NCBI GenBank assembly: GCA_018897135.1
Contig: JAHILJ010000046.1
Span: 1-8,819 of the forward strand
Reading direction: 5' to 3'
Source: Nanobdellota archaeon
Lineage (GTDB): Archaea; Nanobdellota; Nanobdellia; Pacearchaeales; GW2011-AR1
Length of the DNA: 8,819 bases
Part shown: piece after piece, positions 1 to 4,142 of the stretch
How positions within the stretch are numbered: the stretch's first letter is position 1
How the letters are laid out: each line of letters opens with the position of its first letter
Translations under genes and position numbers: made by a program
The notes under the pieces: model-generated
The model's input: only the letters and a program-made list of their open reading frames with translations
Databases searched by the model: none
What the model was told of the DNA's origin: nothing

Positions 1-431
1 AAAAATCAAAAACAGATTACACAATTCTAAGAAAGAACCTTTCACATTATTTATTAAAAAATCTTTCAGAAAATATTGATTCAGAATATCCTCAAAAAAT
101 ATTTGAAATCGGACGAGTATTTGAATGGCAGAACGAACAACCAAAAGAAGAAGAACATCTTTGCTTAGCAATCGCCCCTGGAAATTTCACAGAAGTAAAA
201 CAATCTCTCGAATATTTATTTAAAATGGCTGGGCTTGAACACAACTTTGAAGAAATTGACATTCACGATCCGCATTTCATAAATGGAAGAGTTGCTGAAA
301 TTGTCTTTAACAAACAAAGAATAGGTTATCTCGGAGAAATTCATCCAAAAATCCTAAATAACTGGAAAATCAAAATGCCTGTTGCACTTTTTGAAATAAA
401 TCTCGAACCTGTTTTTAAAAAACTACTCTAA
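1..431 (+). CDS. pheT: Phenylalanyl-tRNA synthetase beta subunit, C-terminal part (5' end outside window)
   Basis: The reading frame is open from the first bases of the window (codons in phase with position 3) to a TAA at 429-431, giving about 142 C-terminal residues. PheRS beta pairs with the catalytic alpha subunit to charge tRNA-Phe in the cytoplasm. The visible part matches the C-terminal catalytic-like module of archaeal/eukaryotic-type PheT: a segment reading TILRKNLSHYLL, then QKIFEIGRVFEW, then NGRVAEIVFNKQRIGYLGEI, and a final PVALFEINLE strand. The protein ends shortly after this strand, as archaeal PheT does, with no anticodon-binding extension like that of bacterial PheT. The last nine bases overlap the end of the convergent gene on the other strand. 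Identification is from recognised motifs, not a search; the missing N-terminus cannot be judged. Confidence 0.87.
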   Translation, partial: KSKTDYTILRKNLSHYLLKNLSENIDSEYPQKIFEIGRVFEWQNEQPKEEEHLCLAIAPGNFTEVKQSLEYLFKMAGLEHNFEEIDIHDPHFINGRVAEIVFNKQRIGYLGEIHPKILNNWKIKMPVALFEINLEPVFKKLL

Positions 432-1616
432 ACCAGTTTCATAAATAATCTGAATTTCTTCTGGTGTTAAAGTTTTATTAAAAATCATTACTTCGTCTAT
501 TATTCCATGAAAAGGTTGGTAAGCAAGATTGTTTCTCTTCCCGACATAAACTTTATTGTTTGTTCCCATATCTCCTGTTTTGCTTTGGCCTTCACCTTGT
601 AATGCTCCATTAACATATGATTTAATTTTCACACCATCGTAGCTCATAGCAAAATGAGTCCAAGTATTAAGGGAAATTAAGGGATTTAATGAAATATCTT
701 TTGCCCAAGAACCACCTGCATTTAACCAATTAGCTAATTTTCCTGAAGAATCTATTGCAAGCAAAAATCCTGTTTCTTGACCAACAATTGTATTATGATT
801 TAAATCCCAAGAAGTGGGTTTTGCCCATGCAACAACTGAAAAAGCTGAATCAAAATTATCAAAATCAGTATTATCTAAAATTTCTATATGATTTCCATTA
901 AAAGAATATGCTTGACCATATTTTGCATCGCTGGTTGATATTGCACCAGAAACCAACCCATCATTATTATTAATACTATCTTCTGCATTTCCGTCCAAGT
1001 TCCACCATGAAACAAAACCTGTTGTTTTTAATGTACAAAGACCATTAGTGCATAAATGTAAATCATCACATCCTTCAATGTCTTCATCACAATTAATCTC
1101 TTTACCACAAATAGTTTGAATTCCACATTCATATCCTAAACCCCCACAAGTAGATCCACATATCAAATTATTTCCAGTAATAACATAAGAATCAATAGGA
1201 TTTCCCACCTCTTTTTTACCTAAATTTGAAATAAAAATAGGTGCTATGGAAACTTCTGTTATGCTTTCAACATCTAATTCATTTAAAGTAAAATTAAAAG
1301 ATTTTTTTTGAAATTCAGAAAGATTTGTTTCTTCATCAAAAATTTCAGAAGAAGTTCCGTCAGAAAAAATAAATTTAATTCCAGAAAAACTTGCTTCACC
1401 CTTGTTTCTTTTAACACCAATCAAAGCTGTATTCTCACTTGATTCAAGGGCTACATTTTCTAATTCTAAATCAATTGTAAATTTACCTGTAGCAATTCCA
1501 CTTGTGCTTTCCTGAATATAAGGTTTAACAACAGCCCAGATAATTGCAATTGCTACAATTACTAAAACAATAATTATTAAAGTTGTAATAACTCCTGACA
1601 ATGCTTTTTTATTCAT
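423..1616 (-). CDS. Pilin-headed surface protein with eight-Cys module and C-terminal LamG domain
   Basis: This 397-residue protein begins with an archaeal class III signal: a short basic stretch MNKKA followed by LSGVITT and a hydrophobic helix to about residue 30. A prepilin peptidase of the PibD/EppA type would be expected to cut between A5 and L6, leaving the helix for assembly into a filament or membrane retention. Residues about 35-150 are beta-rich. Residues about 152-195 hold eight cysteines in a compact module (CGSTCGGLGYEC ... CTNGLC). Residues about 199-395 form a LamG/concanavalin-like domain, starting GFVSWWNLDGNAEDS and ending GIIDEVMIFNKTLTPEEI, a fold that often binds carbohydrate or protein. 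The N-terminal two thirds is paralogous to the protein at 5327-6430, but the C-terminal domain is not. ATG start, with a TATA box 26 bp upstream. An adhesin or minor pilin tip role is inferred. Confidence 0.82.
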   Translation of the reverse strand: MNKKALSGVITTLIIIVLVIVAIAIIWAVVKPYIQESTSGIATGKFTIDLELENVALESSENTALIGVKRNKGEASFSGIKFIFSDGTSSEIFDEETNLSEFQKKSFNFTLNELDVESITEVSIAPIFISNLGKKEVGNPIDSYVITGNNLICGSTCGGLGYECGIQTICGKEINCDEDIEGCDDLHLCTNGLCTLKTTGFVSWWNLDGNAEDSINNNDGLVSGAISTSDAKYGQAYSFNGNHIEILDNTDFDNFDSAFSVVAWAKPTSWDLNHNTIVGQETGFLLAIDSSGKLANWLNAGGSWAKDISLNPLISLNTWTHFAMSYDGVKIKSYVNGALQGEGQSKTGDMGTNNKVYVGKRNNLAYQPFHGIIDEVMIFNKTLTPEEIQIIYETGLE

Positions 1617-1636
1617 AAGAAGTTAAAGAAGTGTTA

Positions 1637-1647
1637 GTTTAAAAAAA
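1637..1647 (-). promoter_or_regulatory. TATA box of the pilin-LamG gene
   Basis: Read on the reverse strand this is TTTTTTTAAAC, centred about 26 bp before the ATG at 1616. That spacing predicts transcription starting at or next to the start codon, so a leaderless mRNA. Confidence 0.5.
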
Positions 1648-1722
1648 TTGCTGTGATTTTTTATTTACAAAACCTCAACCAAAATAACCTTTATGCGAAA
1701 TGATTTTCATGAGCATTGAACC

Positions 1723-2208
1723 TCATCCGAAGTACCCTTTAGCACTATCTTCAAACTTGTTGTCCCAATTTTTTTTAACAACTTCAATTATTTTCAAAAG
1801 ATCTTTTTTAATTTCTTTCCAAACTTTATAATTTTCTTTAATAAATTCAGCTTCTTTTTCTTCTGAAAAATCCAAGTCAACTTCAATCAAATCAACTTCT
1901 ATTTTTGCAAGTTTCTTGTACACTTCTTGCAAAATAGTTTTATCGTCTGAATTTAATGATTTCACAATTGAAAAAACAAACAAAGGTGAATTTGAAGGAT
2001 TCAAAAGTGCTTCAACAAACCTCATATAATTTGAAAACTTTTCTGCAAAAAACTTTCTTATTTCTCTAATTAAATAATCTGTTTCATCAGAATCAATTTT
2101 CTCTATTTGAAATTCTCTATTTAATTCATCAAAATCAGGGAGCCCAAACCTTTTCTGGATTTCTAAATATTTTTCTTTTAATTTTTCCAAAGATTTTTCT
2201 TTTTCCAT
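1723..2208 (-). CDS. Conserved-looking helical acidic protein, function unknown
   Basis: A 161-residue soluble protein, predicted almost wholly alpha-helical, with a charged N-terminal helix rich in Glu and Lys (residues 1-20), then GLPDFDELNREF, a helix with IREIRKFFAEKF, an LLNPSNSPLF turn and long helices to the end. There is no signal peptide, membrane segment or catalytic motif, so it should be cytoplasmic. From memory, similar GLP-F-ELN-EF proteins occur as unnamed hypothetical proteins in DPANN archaea; this is not verified by search. ATG start at 2208 with an AT-rich TATA element 27 bp upstream; the stop is TGA, so TGA is not recoded here. It diverges from tRNA-Thr. No function is assigned. 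Confidence 0.75.
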   Translation of the reverse strand: MEKEKSLEKLKEKYLEIQKRFGLPDFDELNREFQIEKIDSDETDYLIREIRKFFAEKFSNYMRFVEALLNPSNSPLFVFSIVKSLNSDDKTILQEVYKKLAKIEVDLIEVDLDFSEEKEAEFIKENYKVWKEIKKDLLKIIEVVKKNWDNKFEDSAKGYFG

Positions 2209-2230
2209 AAAAGCCCAAGAAAAAGAGATT

Positions 2231-2240
2231 ATTTAAATTT
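2231..2240 (-). promoter_or_regulatory. TATA box of the 1723-2208 gene
   Basis: The palindromic stretch ATTTAAATTT is centred about 27 bp before the reverse-strand ATG at 2208. It is separate from the TATA box of the divergent tRNA-Thr. Confidence 0.45.
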
Positions 2241-2251
2241 AATGATTAAAA

Positions 2252-2259
2252 TTTATAAA
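2252..2259 (+). promoter_or_regulatory. TATA box of tRNA-Thr
   Basis: TTTATAAA centred about 27 bp before the tRNA 5' end at 2283, the normal archaeal distance for a transcript starting at or near the mature tRNA 5' end. Confidence 0.6.
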
Positions 2260-2282
2260 CCAAAAACACAATTCATTATTGT

Positions 2283-2355
2283 GCCTCAGTAGCTCAGTTG
2301 GTAGAGCGTTACATTGGTAATGTAGAGGTCCTGGGTTCAATCCCCAGCTGAGGCT
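2283..2355 (+). tRNA. tRNA-Thr(GGU)
   Basis: A complete 73-nt cloverleaf. Acceptor GCCTCAG (2283-2289) pairs with CTGAGGC (2348-2354) over all seven positions. The D arm is GCTC/GAGC with loop AGTTGGTA. The anticodon stem TTACA/TGTAG encloses loop TTGGTAA, giving anticodon GGU, which reads ACC and ACU threonine codons. The T arm is CTGGG/CCCAG with loop TTCAATC. The discriminator is U, as in archaeal tRNA-Thr, and CCA is not encoded. There is no intron. Its last 18 nt are duplicated 339 bp downstream, so the gene looks like an integration target that stayed intact. Confidence 0.95.
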
Positions 2356-2356
2356 T
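2338..2356 (+). repeat. attL-like copy of 19-bp direct repeat (in tRNA-Thr 3' end)
   Basis: The 19 bases CAATCCCCAGCTGAGGCTT cover the T-loop 3' part, T-stem 3' strand, acceptor 3' strand and discriminator of tRNA-Thr plus one further T. They recur exactly at 2677-2695. This is the position where archaeal tyrosine integrases commonly recombine. Confidence 0.75.
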
Positions 2357-2381
2357 TTCCAATCAGTTTAGAATGTGAATA

Positions 2382-2389
2382 TTTATAAA
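2382..2389 (+). promoter_or_regulatory. TATA box of the cassette gene
   Basis: TTTATAAA centred about 25 bp before the ATG at 2411, predicting a leaderless transcript. The promoter lies inside the repeat-bounded cassette, so the gene carries its own expression signal. Confidence 0.55.
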
Positions 2390-2410
2390 TTAATTAATCT
2401 TTAATAGGTT

Positions 2411-2659
2411 ATGAAAAAGTTCTTTAAATCAATCTGGTTCCCGATTGTATTATTTATACTATTAGAATTAATCTTTTTTATAATTGGGTCTTTTAATTTA
2501 AGTTATGCTCAATGTGAATCTTGCTCTTCTGCTTCTGCTTATTGCCCCCCTTGTCCAAGCATAAATGTGTTAGCTTATGTTGGAATAATTCCTAGTTTAA
2601 TAATATCATTTATAGTTTATTTCTTAATTAAAAGAAAATCTAAAAAAACAAAGCCTTAA
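2411..2659 (+). CDS. Small two-helix membrane protein with two CxxC motifs (cassette cargo)
   Basis: An 82-residue protein with a hydrophobic helix at about residues 8-27, a loop of about 25 residues, a second helix at about 53-73 and a basic tail (KRKSKKTKP). Basic residues at both ends suggest both termini are cytoplasmic and the loop faces outward. The loop holds two CxxC pairs, CESC at 35-38 and CPPC at 45-48. CxxC pairs may form disulfides or bind metal, but CPPC alone does not establish thioredoxin-like activity and no thioredoxin fold could fit here. It is the only gene between the tRNA-Thr repeats. Family not recognised with certainty. Confidence 0.65.
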   Translation: MKKFFKSIWFPIVLFILLELIFFIIGSFNLSYAQCESCSSASAYCPPCPSINVLAYVGIIPSLIISFIVYFLIKRKSKKTKP

Positions 2660-2676
2660 AAAATAAACCATTTTAA

Positions 2677-2695
2677 CAATCCCCAGCTGAGGCTT
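2677..2695 (+). repeat. attR-like copy of 19-bp direct repeat (tRNA-Thr tail fragment)
   Basis: An exact second copy of 2338-2356. It cannot form a tRNA by itself because only the 3' tail is present. The last two bases of the repeat, plus A2696, read on the reverse strand as the TAA stop of the 2694-2975 gene. Before any insertion, the tRNA end and that stop codon would therefore have overlapped. Confidence 0.75.
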
Positions 2696-2975
2696 ATTTC
2701 TTCATAACTTTAAGGAAAACCAAAATCAATAAAACAATTACAAGTGCAACTGAAATAAATCCGAAAAGAATTGCTAAAAGTTTAAACAGGTCTTGAAAAA
2801 ATTCACTTCCAGATACACGGAGCAAAACAAAAGATAAAACAAACAAAATTAAAAAAAAGATTAATTTTCTCAAAGCCATATTAATTTTTTTTGCACTTGA
2901 ACGAACCATATTTTTAGAAGAATTCTGAGTAGTTTTCTTTTTCATTTTCTTTTTTACCACCTTTTTTTTAGCCAT
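2694..2975 (-). CDS. Small basic two-helix membrane protein
   Basis: A 93-residue protein with an extremely lysine-rich N-terminal tail (MAKKKVVKKKMKKK, residues 1-14) continuing basic to about residue 36, then hydrophobic helices at about 37-54 and 66-90 separated by a short loop (RVSGSEFFQDLFK). The tail should be cytoplasmic and could contact nucleic acid or ribosomes, but that is only a charge argument. It ends in the attR-like repeat of the tRNA-Thr cassette and lies 35 bp downstream of another small membrane protein on the same strand, so the two may be co-transcribed, though a TATA-like element lies between them. Function unknown. Confidence 0.68.
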   Translation of the reverse strand: MAKKKVVKKKMKKKTTQNSSKNMVRSSAKKINMALRKLIFFLILFVLSFVLLRVSGSEFFQDLFKLLAILFGFISVALVIVLLILVFLKVMKK

Positions 2976-3000
2976 CTTATAAAATATCTAATAAAATAAA

Positions 3001-3009
3001 GTTTATAAA
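3001..3009 (-). promoter_or_regulatory. Possible TATA box of the 2694-2975 gene
   Basis: ATTTATAAAC-like sequence on the reverse strand, centred about 30 bp before the ATG at 2975. It sits in the 35-bp gap after the upstream membrane-protein gene, so the downstream gene may have its own transcript. Confidence 0.4.
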
Positions 3010-3010
3010 T

Positions 3011-3319
3011 TTATCTCGAACTAGTAGAATTTGTTTTCCAGTCCATTTTAATCACATTTGTTGTAACAACTTTTATATTTGCAAAAACAGTTGTAAGCCA
3101 AGACATGTAAATTTTTCCTGCACTCATCAAACCAGGAACAGTTTTATAATCTACTTGCTTGTCTTGAAAAACAAAAGCACCGCTAAGATATGTAAATAAA
3201 ATTAAACCTATTAAAAATATTGCAAAAATTTTATGCTTCATTCGCTTAACTTCTATAAGAACCCAAATTGTAATTATCACTGCTGCAAGAATAAAAAGCG
3301 CAACTCCTCCGATTAACAT
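3011..3319 (-). CDS. Small membrane protein, function unknown
   Basis: A 102-residue protein with two hydrophobic helices (about residues 2-23 and 31-52) separated by a short basic stretch (EVKRMKHK), followed by a roughly 50-residue tail of mixed character containing PGLMSAGKIYMSWLTTVF and NVIKMDWKTN. From memory, proteins with this SAGK-Y-SWL and TTNVIKMDWK tail are found as hypothetical proteins in Pacearchaeota-like genomes; unverified. The basic inter-helix stretch places it in the cytoplasm and the tail outside. The start at 3319 is supported by a TATA box centred 26 bp upstream, whereas an internal ATG at the second helix would lose the first membrane segment. It diverges from the tRNA-Gln locus. 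Confidence 0.7.
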   Translation of the reverse strand: MLIGGVALFILAAVIITIWVLIEVKRMKHKIFAIFLIGLILFTYLSGAFVFQDKQVDYKTVPGLMSAGKIYMSWLTTVFANIKVVTTNVIKMDWKTNSTSSR

Positions 3320-3340
3320 AAATAAAAAAACAACATAAAC

Positions 3341-3349
3341 TATAAAAAC
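3341..3349. promoter_or_regulatory. Shared TATA element between the 3011-3319 gene and the tRNA-Gln locus
   Basis: TATAAAAAC on the forward strand, GTTTTTATA on the reverse. Its centre is about 26 bp from the reverse-strand ATG at 3319 and about 26 bp from the tRNA-Gln-like 5' end at 3371, so one element is at the correct distance for both directions. On the reverse-strand side it is preceded by CGAAA, a plausible BRE. Confidence 0.5.
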
Positions 3350-3370
3350 ATTTCGGGAGTTAAAATATCG

Positions 3371-3388
3371 AGCCCCATAGTACAGTGG
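3371..3388 (+). pseudogene. Orphan 5' fragment of a tRNA-Gln
   Basis: AGCCCCATAGTACAGTGG matches the first 18 nt of the intact tRNA-Gln at 3474-3491 at 16 of 18 positions. It includes the acceptor 5' strand, positions 8-9, the D-stem 5' strand and the start of the D loop, then stops. The seven acceptor bases AGCCCCA pair perfectly with the TGGGGCT 3' strand at 3596-3602, better than the intact copy, which has a U-G pair. A TATA box lies 26 bp upstream of this copy, not of the intact gene. It may be the original 5' end left by an insertion or tandem duplication. Confidence 0.7.
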
Positions 3389-3411
3389 GTTTCTTTTTAG
3401 AAAAAAGAAAC
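3389..3411 (+). repeat. Perfect 10-bp hairpin directly after the tRNA-Gln fragment
   Basis: GTTTCTTTTT (3389-3398) and AAAAAGAAAC (3402-3411) pair completely around a three-base loop AGA. It abuts the tRNA fragment without a gap. A second small hairpin, GTAG/CTAC at 3419-3431, and two copies of ACTACAAT (3410-3417 and 3427-3434) follow, so the 85-bp spacer up to the intact tRNA is structured. Confidence 0.6.
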
Positions 3412-3473
3412 TACAATGGTAGAAAAACTACAATTGCACTTCAGTGTGATTAAGCTGTACTAATGGAAACTAA

Positions 3474-3603
3474 AGCCCTATAGTACAGCGGTCAAGTATT
3501 TAAGGTTCTGGTGAGCAAGTTTGCGAAGGACAAAAGTTGTTCTAAATAACGCGAGCAAGCTTGGGAATACCTTAAGACCTCGGTTCGAATCCGAGTGGGG
3601 CTA
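3474..3603 (+). tRNA. tRNA-Gln(CUG) with a 57-nt intron
   Basis: The mature tRNA is 73 nt. Acceptor AGCCCTA (3474-3480) pairs with TGGGGCT (3596-3602) with one U-G pair, and the discriminator is A3603. The A1-U72 pair is typical of archaeal tRNA-Gln. The D stem is GTAC/GTAT. The anticodon stem is TAAGG (3501-3505) and CCTTA (3570-3574), and the loop carries anticodon CTG at 3508-3510. The variable loop is only AGAC, as in other archaeal tRNA-Gln. The T arm is CTCGG/CCGAG with loop TTCGAAT. The intron interrupts the canonical site after position 37. No convincing TATA box lies 25-30 bp upstream; the nearest well-placed one serves 3371, so a precursor with a leader of about 100 nt cut by RNase P is likely. 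Confidence 0.92.
3512..3568 (+). other. Archaeal tRNA intron with canonical bulge-helix-bulge motif
   Basis: The central four-pair helix is TTCT (3506-3509) with GGGA (3563-3566). It is flanked by three-base bulges GGT (3510-3512) and ATA (3567-3569), and cutting after the second base of each excises 57 nt and joins position 37 to 38. Inside, the intron folds into a long arm: 3513-3516 with 3559-3562, an AA/AA internal loop, 3519-3525 with 3550-3556 (seven pairs including two wobbles), then hairpin 3528-3533/3537-3542. This is the substrate of the archaeal tRNA splicing endonuclease. The intron is too short to encode a homing endonuclease. Confidence 0.88.
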
Positions 3604-3802
3604 TTTCGGATTTGAACAAATTTGGTTCACTTTGTTCACATTTAATGAATTTTGCCAAACTTTGTCAAGCCAAAATTTTAAAAAAATAATTAAGATTATT
3701 TGGATTTTACATATTAATAATCTCAACACGGAAAAATCTGCGAAACGCGATTTTGAAGTTATATTAATTTGAGCAACTTGCTGTAGACCAATAAATGTAG
3801 TT
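3604..3802. other. Gene-free stretch with three stem-loops after tRNA-Gln
   Basis: No credible gene is seen in these 199 bp. Three inverted repeats are visible. TGAACAAA/TTTGTTCA at 3613-3620 and 3631-3638 has eight pairs and starts 9 nt after the tRNA. AGATTATT/AATAATCT at 3693-3700 and 3716-3723 has eight AT-rich pairs. At 3733-3754, AAAATC and GATTTT flank GCG-AAA-CGC with a single bulged T, giving nine pairs. The last is the most stable and lies about 50 bp beyond the stop of the reverse-strand DUF357 gene, so it may protect or end that mRNA. Chance is possible for the AT-rich pair. Confidence 0.4.
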
Positions 3803-4084
3803 TCACTTAATCGTAAACAACTTCCTATCTTTCACGTCGAAGATGTCGAGGCGAACGCCCGAGTCGAGCCAACCGTGTGCGTAGTTTAATGCAGCGAAAG
3901 CGTTTACGAAATCGCCTTTTTTTTCAAAGAACTTTGCGTCTGATAAATAATTTTCAACCATTTCAAAAATTTCGTTTGCGTATTTTTCTTTGGTTTTGAT
4001 AATTTTCTTTTTTGCTTTTGCAAGTGCAGTTGAAGTGAGTTTGAAATATTTTTCAAGTTTTTGTTTTGAAATTATGTTTTCCAT
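3803..4084 (-). CDS. DUF357 domain protein
   Basis: A 93-residue helical protein. The second half, ENYLSDAKFFEKKGDFVNAFAALNYAHGWLDSGVRLDIFD, carries the DUF357 hallmark of a YLSDAKFF helix, G-D-VNAFA and a YAHGWLD-GVRL motif. DUF357 is a short archaeal family of unknown biochemical function with a helical hairpin somewhat like HEPN or TPR helices. I chose the ATG at 4084 rather than the in-frame TTG at 4099, because the TATA element at 4107-4117 is about 28 bp from the ATG but only 13 bp from the TTG. The codons for the GVRLDIFDV region are unusually GC-rich (TCGA repeated four times within 3833-3868) compared with the neighbouring AT-rich genes. Confidence 0.85.
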   Translation of the reverse strand: MENIISKQKLEKYFKLTSTALAKAKKKIIKTKEKYANEIFEMVENYLSDAKFFEKKGDFVNAFAALNYAHGWLDSGVRLDIFDVKDRKLFTIK

Positions 4085-4106
4085 GTTTGATTTAGGCAAT
4101 GGGAAC

Positions 4107-4117
4107 TTTTAAATATA
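4107..4117. promoter_or_regulatory. Shared TATA element of the divergent DUF357 and 4143-4907 genes
   Basis: TTTTAAATATA reads as a TATA-like box on both strands in the 58-bp space between the two ATG codons. Its centre at about 4112 is 28 bp from the reverse ATG at 4084 and 31 bp from the forward ATG at 4143. No second candidate box is present in the gap. Confidence 0.5.
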
Positions 4118-4142
4118 ATGTTGGATTTGTATTTTGAAAGAG

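Larger units (their letters stand above)
2357..2695 (+). mobile_element. 339-bp cassette bounded by tRNA-Thr 3'-end repeats
   Basis: The stretch lies between tRNA-Thr and an exact 19-bp copy of its 3' end, so removing one repeat unit (339 bp) would restore an uninterrupted tRNA followed directly by the reverse-strand gene ending at 2694. It contains a TATA box, one leaderless gene (2411-2659) and nothing else. No integrase or recombinase is present. This is the architecture of an integrated element with attL inside the tRNA and attR as a tRNA tail fragment, but far smaller than any autonomous element. It could be a deletion remnant, a satellite mobilised in trans, or a segmental duplication with later replacement. 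Integration is inferred from the repeats alone. Confidence 0.5.

Noticed and set aside
225..431. A short gene starting at the ATG at 225
   Set aside because: The frame is open and carries PheT-like sequence all the way back to the window edge, so this ATG is an internal methionine of pheT.
2694..2975. DNA-binding protein because of the lysine-rich N-terminus
   Set aside because: The protein has two strong membrane helices; a lysine tail alone does not support a DNA-binding call.
3410..3434. CRISPR-like or tandem repeat (two copies of ACTACAAT)
   Set aside because: Only two 8-bp copies with a 17-bp period; far too short and few for a CRISPR array, and no cas genes are in the window.
3389..3473. 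A tRNA intron or D-loop insertion linking the 3371 fragment to the tRNA-Gln body
   Set aside because: The two boundaries are direct repeats, which cannot form the bulge-helix-bulge needed for archaeal splicing, and no such motif was found there.
3521..3772. An 83-codon forward reading frame overlapping tRNA-Gln
   Set aside because: It runs through the tRNA intron and 3' exon, has no TATA box at the right distance, and its protein has no recognisable pattern; it is an accidental open frame.
4134..4142. TTG start at 4134 for the secreted protein, and the similar TTG starts at 4099, 6495 and 8539
   Set aside because: In each case an ATG a few codons downstream agrees better with TATA spacing or, for the toxin, with the antitoxin stop, and the extra residues add no recognisable motif.
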